From assembly GCA_947476465.1 (NCBI GenBank), contig CANJQN010000007.1:78141-142140 (forward strand): a stretch of 64,000 bases of DNA, in the 5' to 3' direction. Positions within the stretch are counted from its first letter, which is position 1. Each line of letters begins with the position of its first letter. This document shows positions 8,535 through 19,746 of the stretch, piece by piece. The notes under the pieces were generated by a model that did not search any database, was not told the DNA's origin, and worked only from the letters and a program-made list of their open reading frames with translations. A program made the translations under genes and the position numbers. The stretch comes from Comamonadaceae bacterium. GTDB taxonomy: Bacteria; Pseudomonadota; Gammaproteobacteria; Burkholderiales; Burkholderiaceae_C.

Positions 8535-8912
8535 TCAAACGGCCGGTTCCACCAGCAATGCCGCTGCAACGCTACGCCCTTCTTGGGCCAGGATGTTGTA
8601 GGTGCGACACGCCGCCGCTGTGTCCATGGTCTCTACGCCGATTCGCCGCTGGGCAAGAGCGGCGATCCAGGCCGGGCGGGGAAAGCGGATGCGCGATCCG
8701 CTGCCGAAAATCACCACCTCGACGGCCAGCGCCGACAGCGCCTCGAAGTGGCTCACCGACAGCTCGTCGAAGCTGCGCACCGGCCACTCGATGCGTTGAC
8801 CGTCCGAGGCGAAGATGAGGCTGTGCTCGATGCGCTCGCCATTGACGGCGACCCACCCGGGGCCCACGCCGGTGACGGTCGGGACGTTGGAGCGATCGGG
8901 TTGGAGCTTCAT
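8535..8912 (-). CDS. Mth938-like domain protein (DUF498)
   Basis: Small 125-residue protein of the Mth938/NDUFAF3-like family, whose mitochondrial relatives assist complex I assembly. The bacterial role is not settled. The core GVGPGWVAVNGERIEHSLIF followed by VVIFGSGSRIRFP is the family signature (G-SG at the mid-sheet). It is divergent from alaA and upstream of bcp on the same strand, separated by 140 bases holding a short GGCCGT hairpin at the stop. Confidence 0.85.
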   Translation of the reverse strand: MKLQPDRSNVPTVTGVGPGWVAVNGERIEHSLIFASDGQRIEWPVRSFDELSVSHFEALSALAVEVVIFGSGSRIRFPRPAWIAALAQRRIGVETMDTAAACRTYNILAQEGRSVAAALLVEPAV

Positions 8913-8972
8913 ACGGTTGCAACTATGGTCAAATTATAGGTTTTCACCCGAGCGTCGCCTGTCGGAGGGGCT

Positions 8973-10202
8973 TTGAAGATCATCCAGAAATCGGCCAAAT
9001 TGGCCAACGTCCTCTATGACATCCGTGGCCCCATCATGGATGCGGCCCGGCGCATGGAGGAAGAGGGCCACAAGATCATCAAGCTGAACATCGGCAACCT
9101 TGCGCCGTTCGGCTTCGATGCGCCCGAGGAAATCCAGCAGGACATGATCCGCAACCTGCCGAACTCGGCCGGCTACTCGGACAGCAAGGGCATCTTCGGC
9201 GCGCGTAAGGCCGTGATGCACTACACCCAGCAGCAGGGCATCAAGGGCGTCACACTCGACGACGTGTACCTGGGCAACGGCGCCAGCGAACTCATCGCCA
9301 TGTCCACCAATGCGCTGCTGGACGATGGTGACGAGTTGCTGCTGCCCATGCCCGACTACCCGCTGTGGACCGCCGCCACCTCGCTGTCGGGCGGCACGCC
9401 GGTGCACTACCTGTGCGACGAGGCCAACGGCTGGATGCCCGATCTGGCCGATATTCGCCGCAAGATCACGCCGCGCACCAAGGGCATCGTGGTCATCAAC
9501 CCCAACAACCCGACCGGCGCGCTGTACTCGCCCGAGTTGCTGCTCGAGATCGTCGCGATTGCGCGCGAGCACGGCCTGGTGATCCTGGCTGACGAGGTCT
9601 ACGACAAGATGCTGTTCGACGACGTCAAGCACACGGCGCTGGGCAGCCTGTCGCAAGACGTGCTCACGCTGACCTTCAACTCGCTGTCCAAGAGCTATCG
9701 CTCCTGCGGCTACCGGGCAGGCTGGATGGTGGTCTCGGGCGACAAGAAGGTCGCCACCGACTACATCGAAGGCCTGAACATGCTCACCAACATGCGCCTG
9801 TGCGCCAACGTGCCGGGGCAGTGGGCGATCCAGACCGCGCTGGGCGGCTATCAGAGCATCAACGAGCTGATCGGCCCCGGCGGGCGCCTGCGCCGCCAGC
9901 GTGACCTGGCCTACGATCTGATCACCGCGATTCCGGGCGTCACCTGCGTCAAGCCGCAAGCCGCGTTGTATATGTTCCCGCGCCTGGACCCGAAGGTCTA
10001 CCCGATCGAAGACGACCGCCAGTTCTTCCTGGAGGTGCTGGAAGCAACGCGCGTCATGCTGGTGCAGGGCAGCGGCTTCAACTGGCCGCATCCCGACCAC
10101 TTTCGAATCGTGTTCCTGCCACACGAGGACGACCTGCGCGAGGCCATCGGCCGCATCGCGAAGTTCCTTGAGCAGTACCGTCGCCGCATGGGCACGGCCT
10201 GA
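8973..10202 (+). CDS. alaA: Glutamate-pyruvate aminotransferase AlaA
   Basis: A PLP-dependent class I/II aminotransferase making alanine from pyruvate and glutamate. The sequence follows E. coli AlaA closely throughout (YDIRGPI near the start, LNIGN-APFGFDAPEEI, PDYPLWTAA, PNNPTGALYS, FNWP-PDHFRIV at the end). The PLP lysine is Lys240 in NSLSKSYR. The start is TTG at 8973, placed by the GGAGGGG ribosome-binding site two bases upstream and by homology. 409 residues. It is followed 34 bases later by hom. Confidence 0.95.
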   Translation: MKIIQKSAKLANVLYDIRGPIMDAARRMEEEGHKIIKLNIGNLAPFGFDAPEEIQQDMIRNLPNSAGYSDSKGIFGARKAVMHYTQQQGIKGVTLDDVYLGNGASELIAMSTNALLDDGDELLLPMPDYPLWTAATSLSGGTPVHYLCDEANGWMPDLADIRRKITPRTKGIVVINPNNPTGALYSPELLLEIVAIAREHGLVILADEVYDKMLFDDVKHTALGSLSQDVLTLTFNSLSKSYRSCGYRAGWMVVSGDKKVATDYIEGLNMLTNMRLCANVPGQWAIQTALGGYQSINELIGPGGRLRRQRDLAYDLITAIPGVTCVKPQAALYMFPRLDPKVYPIEDDRQFFLEVLEATRVMLVQGSGFNWPHPDHFRIVFLPHEDDLREAIGRIAKFLEQYRRRMGTA

Positions 10203-10236
10203 AACCCCCTTTCCAAACCGTCACTAGATTTCCGTC

Positions 10237-11547
10237 ATGAAACCCATCCAAGTCGGCCTGCTGGGCATCGGAACCGTCGGCAGCGGCGTGTTCAACGTCC
10301 TCAAGCGCAACCAAGCCGAAATCATGCGCCGCGCCGGCCGCGGCATCGAGGTCACCATGGTGGCCGACCTCGACACCGCCCGCGCCCAGTCCGTCGTGGG
10401 CGAGGGCGTGCGCGTGGTCAACGACGCCCGCGCGGTGATCGCCAACCCCGACGTCGACATCGTCATCGAGCTGATCGGCGGCTACGGCATCGCGCGCCAG
10501 TTGGTCATGGAGGCCATCGAGGCGGGCAAGCACGTGGTCACCGCCAACAAGGCGCTGCTGGCCGTGCACGGCACCGAGATCTTCGCGGCCGCCCATCGGG
10601 CTGGCGTGATGGTGGCCTTCGAGGCGGCGGTGGCCGGCGGCATCCCGATCATCAAGGCGCTGCGCGAGGGCCTGACCGCCAACCGCATTCAATGGATCGC
10701 CGGCATCATCAACGGCACCACCAACTTCATCCTGTCCGAGATGCGCGACAAGGGCCTTGATTTCGACGTGGTGCTCAAGGAGGCGCAGCGCCTGGGCTAT
10801 GCCGAGGCCGACCCCACCTTCGACATCGAGGGCGTGGACGCGGCCCACAAGGCCACCATCATGTCGGCCATTGCCTTCGGCACGCCGGTGCAGTTCGACA
10901 AGGCCCACGTCGAGGGCATCACCAAGCTGGGCGCGCAGGACATCCGCTATGCCGAGCAACTGGGCTATCGCATCAAGCTGCTGGGCATTACCAAGCGCAC
11001 CGCCAAGGGCATCGAACTGCGCGTGCACCCCTGCCTGGTGCCGGCCAAGCGCCTGATCGCCAACGTCGAAGGCGCGATGAACGCGGTGATGGTGCAGGGC
11101 GACGCCGTCGGCACCACGCTGTACTACGGCAAGGGCGCGGGCAGCGAGCCCACCGCCAGCGCCGTCATTGCCGACCTGGTCGACATCACCCGCCTGCACA
11201 CCTCAGACCCCTCGCACCGCGTGCCCCACCTGGCCTTCCAGCCAGACCAGATGAGCGACCAGGTGGTGCTGCCCATGAGCGAGGTGGTCACCAGCTACTA
11301 CCTGCGCCTGCATGTGGCCGACGAGGCCGGCGTGCTGGCCCAGGTGGCCGCCCTGCTGGCCAACGCCGGCATCTCGATCGACGCCATCCTGCAGCGCGAG
11401 GCCGGCGAGGGCGAGAAGCAAACCGACCTGATCATCCTCACGCACGACGTGCGCGAAGGCACGATGAACGACGTGCTGGCCAAGGTGCAGGCCTTGCCCA
11501 CCGTGCTGGCGCCGATCACACGCATCCGCAAGGAAGAACTCGCCTGA
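10237..11547 (+). CDS. hom: Homoserine dehydrogenase
   Basis: Reduces aspartate semialdehyde to homoserine for threonine and methionine synthesis. The 436-residue protein has the N-terminal NAD(P) motif GLLGIGTVGSGV, the central dehydrogenase region (AGIINGTTNFILSEM, EAQRLGYAEADPTFDIEG) and a C-terminal ACT domain (about residues 350-430, AGVLAQVAALLANAGISI). The ACT domain suggests threonine feedback. No fused aspartokinase. It lies between alaA and thrC; thrB is not in the window. Confidence 0.96.
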   Translation: MKPIQVGLLGIGTVGSGVFNVLKRNQAEIMRRAGRGIEVTMVADLDTARAQSVVGEGVRVVNDARAVIANPDVDIVIELIGGYGIARQLVMEAIEAGKHVVTANKALLAVHGTEIFAAAHRAGVMVAFEAAVAGGIPIIKALREGLTANRIQWIAGIINGTTNFILSEMRDKGLDFDVVLKEAQRLGYAEADPTFDIEGVDAAHKATIMSAIAFGTPVQFDKAHVEGITKLGAQDIRYAEQLGYRIKLLGITKRTAKGIELRVHPCLVPAKRLIANVEGAMNAVMVQGDAVGTTLYYGKGAGSEPTASAVIADLVDITRLHTSDPSHRVPHLAFQPDQMSDQVVLPMSEVVTSYYLRLHVADEAGVLAQVAALLANAGISIDAILQREAGEGEKQTDLIILTHDVREGTMNDVLAKVQALPTVLAPITRIRKEELA

Positions 11548-11579
11548 AAACATGAGCCCCCACGTTCACTTTGTTCTCT

Positions 11580-11594
11580 GCCCCCCGAGGGGGC
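11580..11594. repeat. GC palindrome GCCCCC-CGA-GGGGGC between hom and thrC
   Basis: A 6-bp perfect stem with a three-base loop, followed by a second stem around CGCCCTTCGGGCGG (11601-11614). Similar short GC hairpins recur between genes in this window (for example CCCCCCACAAGGGGGC near 27160). They look like a small dispersed intergenic repeat; the family is not identified. Confidence 0.5.
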
Positions 11595-11625
11595 GCTCAT
11601 CGCCCTTCGGGCGGCCGGGCGGGCG

Positions 11626-13038
11626 ATGATGCTGTATGTCTCCACCCGCGGCCATGCGGATCGAAAGCGATTCTGCGAGATCCTTCTCGAAGGCCTGGCA
11701 CCCGACGGCGGCCTGTACCTGCCCGAGCGCTACCCGCAGGTCGACGACGCCACGCTCACCCGCTGGCGCGCGCTGCCCTACCACGCGCTGGCCTTCGAGA
11801 TCCTCTCGCTCTACATCGACGACATCCCGGCCGATGACCTGAGCGCGCTGTGCCGCAAGACCTATACCGAAAAGGTGTTCGGCACCCCCGAGATCGTGCC
11901 GCTCAAACCGCTGGAAGACGGCCTGTGCCTCCAAGCCCTGTCCAACGGCCCCACGCTGGCCTTCAAGGACATGGCCATGCAGCTGCTGGGCAACCTGTTC
12001 GAATACGAGCTGGCGCGGCGCGGCCAAGAACTCAACATCCTGGGCGCCACCTCCGGCGACACCGGCAGCGCGGCCGAGTACGCCATGCGTGGCAAAAAGG
12101 GCGTGCGCGTGTTCATGACCTCGCCACAGGGCCGCATGAGCCCGTTCCAACAGGCCCAGATGTTCAGCCTGCAAGATGCCAACATCCACAACATCGCCAT
12201 CGAAGGCGTGTTCGACGACTGCCAGGACATCGTCAAGGCCGTCTCCAATGACCTGGCGTTCAAGCGCAAGTGGCGCATCGGCACGGTCAACTCCATCAAC
12301 TGGGCGCGCCTCATGGCCCAGGTGGTCTACTACTTTGCGGGTTACTTCCAGGCCACCAAGAGCAACGCCGACAAGGTGAGCTTCACCGTGCCCTCGGGCA
12401 ATTTCGGCAACATCTGCGCCGGCCATGTGGCCCGCATGATGGGCCTGCCCATCGCCGCGCTGGTGGCCGCCACCAACGAGAACGACGTGCTCGACGAGTT
12501 CTTTCGCACCGGGGTCTACCGGGTGCGCGGCGGCGCCGACACGTTCGAGACTTCCAGCCCGTCGATGGACATCTCCAAGGCCAGCAATTTCGAGCGCTTT
12601 GTGTTCGACCTGCTGGGCCGCGATGGTGCCAAGGTCACGGCCCTGTTCGGCGACGAACTGGCCCGCGCGGGCCGCTTCGACCTGTCGGCCCGGTTGGGTG
12701 AGGTGCGCGATCGTTATGGCTTCGCCAGCGGCCGCAGCACCCACGCCGACCGCTTGGCGACCCTCCGCGACACCTGGGACCGCTTTGGCGTGATGATCGA
12801 CACCCACACCGCCGACGGCCTGAAGGTCGCGCGTGAACAAAAGCAGCCGGGTGTGCCGATGATCGTGCTGGAGACCGCGCTGCCGATCAAGTTCGCCGCC
12901 ACCATCGTTGAAGCGCTGGGCCGCGAGCCGCAGCGCCCCGCTCAGTTCGAGGGCATCGAGCTGCTGCCCAAGCGCGTCACGCTGCTGCCGGCCGACGCCG
13001 GCAGGGTCAAGGACTACATCGCGGCGCACTGCGGCTGA
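11626..13038 (+). CDS. thrC: Threonine synthase
   Basis: PLP enzyme converting O-phosphohomoserine to threonine. The 470-residue, long-form (fungal/proteobacterial type) protein starts MMLYVSTRG; the second ATG (11629) is equally possible. The PLP lysine is Lys114 in LAFKDMAMQ, with the phosphate-binding loop GATSGDTGSAAEYA after it. C-terminal region LP-KFA-TI-EAL is typical. It follows hom by 78 bases and precedes moeA by 41 bases, probably in one operon. Confidence 0.95.
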   Translation: MMLYVSTRGHADRKRFCEILLEGLAPDGGLYLPERYPQVDDATLTRWRALPYHALAFEILSLYIDDIPADDLSALCRKTYTEKVFGTPEIVPLKPLEDGLCLQALSNGPTLAFKDMAMQLLGNLFEYELARRGQELNILGATSGDTGSAAEYAMRGKKGVRVFMTSPQGRMSPFQQAQMFSLQDANIHNIAIEGVFDDCQDIVKAVSNDLAFKRKWRIGTVNSINWARLMAQVVYYFAGYFQATKSNADKVSFTVPSGNFGNICAGHVARMMGLPIAALVAATNENDVLDEFFRTGVYRVRGGADTFETSSPSMDISKASNFERFVFDLLGRDGAKVTALFGDELARAGRFDLSARLGEVRDRYGFASGRSTHADRLATLRDTWDRFGVMIDTHTADGLKVAREQKQPGVPMIVLETALPIKFAATIVEALGREPQRPAQFEGIELLPKRVTLLPADAGRVKDYIAAHCG

Positions 13039-13079
13039 ATCTCGCCACAATCGGCGAGGGAAACGATGAAAACCTCTCC

Positions 13080-14318
13080 ATGAACGCACCCCGCGCCCCG
13101 CTGCGCCCGCTCGATGAGGCGCTGGACGAGCTGCTGTCGCAGGCCCGGCCGCTCGCCGGCAGCGAAAGCGTCTCGACCTTCGATGCCGATGGCCGCGTCC
13201 TCGTGCGCGAGTCCCTGTCGGCCCTGCAGGTGCCGCCGCAGGACAACAGTTCCATGGACGGCTATGCGGTGCGCAGCGCCGAGGCCGCGCAGGCCGTGCT
13301 GGCCGGCCTGCCGGTGCCGGTGAGCCAGCGCATTGCGGCCGGCAGCGCCGGCGAGCCGCTGGCGCCTGGCACGGCGGCGCGCATTTTCACCGGCGCACCG
13401 GTGCCGGCCGGCGCCGACGCCATCGTGATGCAGGAAGACACCGAAGCGGCGGGCGAGGGCCGGGTGCGCCTGTTGCGCGCCCCGCAGCCCGGCCAGTGGA
13501 TCCGCCGCAGCGGCGAAGACGTCACCCGCGGTGCCGTGGTGCTGCAGGCCGGCGAGCGGCTGTCGCCCGCCTCGCTGGGCCTGGCTGCCAGCATCGGCCT
13601 GGACCGTCTCGACGTGGCCCGCCGCCCGCGCGTGGCGCTGTTCTCCACGGGGGACGAGCTGGTGATGCCTGGCCAGGTGCCGCCCGAGCGCATGGCGCCG
13701 GGCGCCATCTACAACTCCAACCGCTTCTTCCTGCGCAGCCTGCTGCTGCGCCTGGGCTGCGAGGTGAGCGACCTGGGCATCGTGCCCGACCAGCGCGAGG
13801 CCACCGTGCGGGCGCTGCGCGAGGCCTCTGCGGCGCATGACCTGATCCTCACGAGCGGCGGCGTGTCGGTGGGCGAGGAAGACCACGTCAAGCCCGCTGT
13901 GCAGCAGCTGGGCAGCCTGGCGCTGTGGCAGATCGCGATCAAGCCCGGCAAGCCCTTTGCGTACGGGCAGGTGGGCGCCGCGCATTTCATCGGCCTGCCG
14001 GGCAATCCGGTCTCCAGCTTCGTCACCTTCCTGCTGTTGGTGCGGCCGTTCTTGCTGCGGCTTCAGGGCGCCTCGCGGGTGGCGCCGGCGCCTATTCAAC
14101 TGCCCTCCGGCTTCGACTGGCCGCGCCCTGACCGGCGCCGCGAGTTCCTGCGGGTGCGCCGGTCGGACGATGGTTCGCTCGCGCTGTTTCCCAATCAAAG
14201 TTCGGGTGTGCTGACCTCGGCGGTTTGGGGCGATGGGCTCGTCGACAACCCGCCAGGCCAAGCCATCCGGCGCGGCGATCTTGTCGCGTTCACGCCGTTT
14301 TCGGAGCTGTTGTCATGA
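13080..14318 (+). CDS. moeA: Molybdopterin molybdenumtransferase MoeA
   Basis: Inserts molybdate into adenylylated molybdopterin. The 412-residue product carries MoeA landmarks: NSSMDGYAVRS, GTAARIFTGAPVPAGADAIVMQED, PRVALFSTGDELV and TSGGVSVGEEDHVKP, then GLPGNPVSS and a C-terminal beta domain. Its stop overlaps the moaD start by 4 bases (ATGA), implying translational coupling. Confidence 0.95.
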   Translation: MNAPRAPLRPLDEALDELLSQARPLAGSESVSTFDADGRVLVRESLSALQVPPQDNSSMDGYAVRSAEAAQAVLAGLPVPVSQRIAAGSAGEPLAPGTAARIFTGAPVPAGADAIVMQEDTEAAGEGRVRLLRAPQPGQWIRRSGEDVTRGAVVLQAGERLSPASLGLAASIGLDRLDVARRPRVALFSTGDELVMPGQVPPERMAPGAIYNSNRFFLRSLLLRLGCEVSDLGIVPDQREATVRALREASAAHDLILTSGGVSVGEEDHVKPAVQQLGSLALWQIAIKPGKPFAYGQVGAAHFIGLPGNPVSSFVTFLLLVRPFLLRLQGASRVAPAPIQLPSGFDWPRPDRRREFLRVRRSDDGSLALFPNQSSGVLTSAVWGDGLVDNPPGQAIRRGDLVAFTPFSELLS

Positions 14319-14563
14319 AGGTCCAGCTTCGTTACTTTGCCTCCATCCGTGAAGCGCTGGGCCCGGGCGAGACGCTGGATAGCCGGGCCGCCACGCTGGG
14401 CGCACTGCGCGACGAACTGATCGCCCGCGGCGGCGAGCATGCGCAGGCCCTGGCCCGCGGCAAGGCCCTGCGCATGGCGCTCGATCAGGTCATGGCCGAC
14501 GACTCTGCACCACTGCGCGACGGCTCTGAGGTGGCTTTCTTTCCACCGGTCACGGGGGGCTGA
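14315..14563 (+). CDS. moaD: Molybdopterin synthase small subunit MoaD
   Basis: Sulfur-carrier subunit of molybdopterin synthase. The 82-residue beta-grasp protein ends in the required Gly-Gly (FFPPVTGG), the site of thiocarboxylation. The start ATG at 14315 overlaps the moeA stop. moaE follows after 3 bases. Confidence 0.93.
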   Translation: MKVQLRYFASIREALGPGETLDSRAATLGALRDELIARGGEHAQALARGKALRMALDQVMADDSAPLRDGSEVAFFPPVTGG

Positions 14564-14566
14564 GCC

Positions 14567-15046
14567 ATGAGCGCGACGCCGAGGGTGGTCGTACAGACCG
14601 CGGACTTCGACCTCTGCGCCGAGGTGGCCGCCCTGCGCTCAGGCGATGGCGGCGTCGGTGCCGTCTGCGCCTTCGTCGGCACGGTGCGTGATCGCAGTGA
14701 CGGGGCATCGGTCAGCGCGATGGAGCTCGAGCACTACCCCGGCATGACCGAAAAGGCGATCGAGGGCATGGTCGACGAGGCCTTTCGTCGCTTCGACATC
14801 CGTGCGGCGCGGGTCATCCACCGGGTCGGGCCGCTGGCCGTGGAGGATCAGATCGTGATGGTGGCGGTCAGCTCGGCGCATCGCAGCGAGAGCTTTCGCG
14901 CCTGCGAATTCCTGATGGACTACTTGAAGACCCAGGCGCCGTTCTGGAAGAAGGAGCGCACGCCCGAGGGCGAGCGCTGGGTGGATGCGCGGGTCACCGA
15001 CGATGCGGCGCTGGCGCGGTGGGGGATTGAGGCGCGCAACGGGTGA
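14567..15046 (+). CDS. moaE: Molybdopterin synthase large subunit MoaE
   Basis: Catalytic subunit that transfers sulfur from MoaD onto precursor Z (cPMP). The 159-residue product shows the MoaE motifs AVCAFVGTVRDRSDG, LEHYPGMTEKA, HRVGPLAVEDQIVMVAVSSAHR and a late KTQAPFWKKE with the catalytic lysines. It ends the alaA-hom-thrC-moeA-moaD-moaE run. Confidence 0.95.
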   Translation: MSATPRVVVQTADFDLCAEVAALRSGDGGVGAVCAFVGTVRDRSDGASVSAMELEHYPGMTEKAIEGMVDEAFRRFDIRAARVIHRVGPLAVEDQIVMVAVSSAHRSESFRACEFLMDYLKTQAPFWKKERTPEGERWVDARVTDDAALARWGIEARNG

Positions 15047-15083
15047 CGATGGGTCGCGGTCTCGCGCCGGATGAACGTCGCTC

Positions 15084-15146
15084 CTGGACCCCCGCCTTCG
15101 CGGGGGTGACAACCAATGCGTCACCCCCGCGAAGGCGGGGGTCCAG
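15084..15146. repeat. Perfect 27-bp inverted repeat (long hairpin)
   Basis: Arms 15084-15110 and 15120-15146 are exact reverse complements with a 9-base loop. Each arm is also nearly palindromic around CCCCCGCCTTCGCGGGGG. It lies between convergent moaE and the Bug receptor. The arm resembles a dispersed intergenic repeat seen in many proteobacteria (C/G-rich 'CCCGCGAAGGCGGG' type; recalled, not searched). It may act as a two-way terminator, though no T-run follows. Confidence 0.85.
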
Positions 15147-15191
15147 CCCCAGGCCGAGCGCCGCGACGGCCCGTGTCGCTCGTTCCCAGCG

Positions 15192-16169
15192 TCACTTAGC
15201 CTGAAACCCGCTCGCCTTGATGATCCGATCCCAGGTTTGCGTGTACGTGCGCACCACCCCCGCGAACTGCGCCTGCGGCTGGTAGCCCACCGTCAGGCCC
15301 ATGGCCGTGAGCCGCTCGCGCACGTCCGGCATGGCCACCACCCGCTGCAGCGCCTGGCCGAAGCGCTCGGTCACCGCCGCCGGTGTACCGGCCGGGGCGA
15401 ACACGCCGTAGTAGGGCAGGTCGTCCAGGTTGGCAAAGCCCAGTTCCGTGAAGGTGGGAACGTCCGGCAGCAGCGCCTGGCGCTTGTCGCCGATGACGGC
15501 CACCACGCGCAGCTTGCCGGCGCGGTGGTTTTCGATGAAGTCGGGAATCGAACCCACCCCGGCCTTGATCTGGTTGCCCAGCATGTCGGCGATCATGGGC
15601 GCGCTGCCGCGGTAGGGCGCGGCCTGCAGGTCCAGCTTGTACTTCTGGCCGATGAGCCCGACCAGAAACTCCGGGATCGACCCGGGCGCCGGAACGCCGA
15701 TGGTGTCCTTGCCGCCGGCCGCCTGCACGGCGCTCACATACTCCTGGAGCGACCGCGCCGGGGTGCCGCCCGAAATCGCCAGGGCGTTGGCGAAGGTGGC
15801 AAAGCCGGCGACCGAAATGAAGTCGGTGGCCGGATCGAAGCCGGCATTTCGGGTCACCAGCGGCAGGATCGAGATGGAATGGTCGTGACTGAGGAAATAC
15901 GTGTTTCCGTCGGGGGCCGCCGCCTTGAGCGCCTGCGCGGCGATCTGGCCGCCGGCACCGGCGCGGTTTTCCACCACCACCGGCACGCCCAGCACGTCCT
16001 TGAGCTTGTCTGCCAGGGCCCGCGCGATGGCGTCGGTGCCGCCGCCAGGCGGAAAGCCCACCAAGAGGCGGATCGGCGTGGCTGTCTGGCTCCAGGCGGG
16101 CAGGCCGGTGGCGGCCAGGGCAAGGGCGGCAAGCAGGGCGCGGCGGGAGGTCAGGGGCGAGCGGGTCAT
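15192..16169 (-). CDS. Tripartite tricarboxylate transporter receptor (Bug family)
   Basis: Periplasmic solute receptor of the Bug/TctC family. The 325-residue protein starts at the ATG ending at 16169 and has a signal peptide (SRRALLAALALAATGLPAWSQ). The paired arginines are Tat-like but without the usual following phenylalanine. The ligand loop GFPPGGGTDAIAR contains the conserved Asp that contacts the carboxylate ligand, and ENRAGAGGQIAAQA follows. No membrane components (TctA/B) are adjacent, as is usual for these orphan receptors. Ligand unknown. Confidence 0.9.
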   Translation of the reverse strand: MTRSPLTSRRALLAALALAATGLPAWSQTATPIRLLVGFPPGGGTDAIARALADKLKDVLGVPVVVENRAGAGGQIAAQALKAAAPDGNTYFLSHDHSISILPLVTRNAGFDPATDFISVAGFATFANALAISGGTPARSLQEYVSAVQAAGGKDTIGVPAPGSIPEFLVGLIGQKYKLDLQAAPYRGSAPMIADMLGNQIKAGVGSIPDFIENHRAGKLRVVAVIGDKRQALLPDVPTFTELGFANLDDLPYYGVFAPAGTPAAVTERFGQALQRVVAMPDVRERLTAMGLTVGYQPQAQFAGVVRTYTQTWDRIIKASGFQAK

Positions 16170-16301
16170 GGCGGAGTGCTTTGAGGTTGAAATGCCGGCG
16201 GCAGGCCAGCAAGGCCTGCTGAGAATACTGGAAGCCAGTCGCGCCGCCCACCTGCCAGCCCGGCAGTTGCGCCATGTTGAGGCATTTCGCACGCGCGAAC
16301 C

Positions 16302-16315
16302 TTGACGCGCATCAA
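16302..16315. promoter_or_regulatory. FNR/Anr-like dyad TTGACGCGCATCAA
   Basis: Differs at one position from the FNR-family consensus TTGAT-N4-ATCAA. It lies 74 bases before clpB in the gap divergent from the Bug gene. Oxygen control of either gene is inference. A sigma-32-like -35, CTTGAAA, is also present at 16337-16343, but I find no good matching -10. Confidence 0.35.
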
Positions 16316-16388
16316 GTGCGGCCTTGCCGGACAAGCCTTGAAATCGCGGGGGCAAGCCTAAGCTGCGAGTCAACACGGAGCATCACCC

Positions 16389-19013
<2,625 letters not shown>

Positions 19014-19040
19014 CCGCCTGACGCGCCGTCACGCCGCCCC

Positions 19041-19390
19041 TCATGGGCGGCGCGGCGCCGGGGCCGGATCGCCGCCGGGCGGCGCCAGCGCAGGCTCAGG
19101 CGCCGCCGCCAGGCGCACCTTGCCCGTGGGGCACAAGGCGTTCGCGGCAGATTGCCCCGCACGCAGTCCAGTTCTTCCTCGGGCGTGGCCGGGCGCGCCG
19201 AGATCAGCCGGGCCCGTTCGCCAAACAATTCCCGCAACTCGGCGCGAAGCCGCGCCTGTGCATCGGCCTGCTCAGGGAGCGCCTTGAGCCAGTGGCGCGT
19301 GCGGCCGTCCCATGGGTCCTCGACGGCCCACACCTGCCTGCGCTTGAAGAAGGTCACCACGGTCGTGCTTGGCGTCTCAGTATGGAACAA
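19041..19390 (-). pseudogene. Small hypothetical gene with an apparent frameshift
   Basis: The minus-strand frame from 19390 (TTG; an internal GTG is an alternative) reads TTVVTFFKRRQVWAVEDPW then about 85 residues of soluble, charged sequence up to NLPRTPCAP. It then turns into Arg/Ala-rich, shadow-like sequence that would run back over clpB. Adding one base in the C-run at about 19126-19131 restores a frame reading TGKVRLAAAPEPALAPPGG. That frame ends in a TGA at 19041-19043, just clear of the clpB stop. I infer a single-base deletion, real or a sequencing error, in a gene of about 116 codons. Function unknown. Confidence 0.5.
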
Positions 19391-19416
19391 TATAAGGTCA
19401 CGTCCTCGCTGCCTAT

Positions 19417-19746
19417 ATGCCCCATCCGCCCACCATCGACCTCGAAGCCCTGCGCGCGGCGGCGCATGAAGCCTGCGCCCTGCTCAAGGTGCTGTCCAAC
19501 CCCGACCGGCTGATGCTGCTGTGCGAGTTGGCCCAAGGGGAGCGTAACGTCGGCGAACTCCAGGAGGCTGTGGGTGTGGTGCAGCCTACCTTGTCGCAGC
19601 AGCTGGGTGTGTTGCGAGAAGAAAACCTGGTGCAGACCCGGCGCGACGGCAAGAACATCTACTACCGCCTGGCGAGCGGTCCGGCGCTGGCCGTCATGGA
19701 AGTGCTGTACCAGCAGTACTGCGTGCCCTCCAGGGGCCGCAAATGA
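19417..19746 (+). CDS. ArsR-family regulator, BigR/SqrR-like
   Basis: Winged-helix DNA-binding repressor. The 109-residue sequence matches the persulfide-sensing BigR/SqrR branch: SNPDRLMLLCELAQGERNVG, QPTLSQQLGVLREENLV and an NIYYRL wing. It has cysteines at positions 36 and 102 equivalent to the two sensing thiols of BigR. Its stop overlaps the start of the MFS gene (ATGA), so the two are co-translated. Sensing of reactive sulfur is inferred from the cysteines; other thiol signals are possible. Confidence 0.85.
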   Translation: MPHPPTIDLEALRAAAHEACALLKVLSNPDRLMLLCELAQGERNVGELQEAVGVVQPTLSQQLGVLREENLVQTRRDGKNIYYRLASGPALAVMEVLYQQYCVPSRGRK

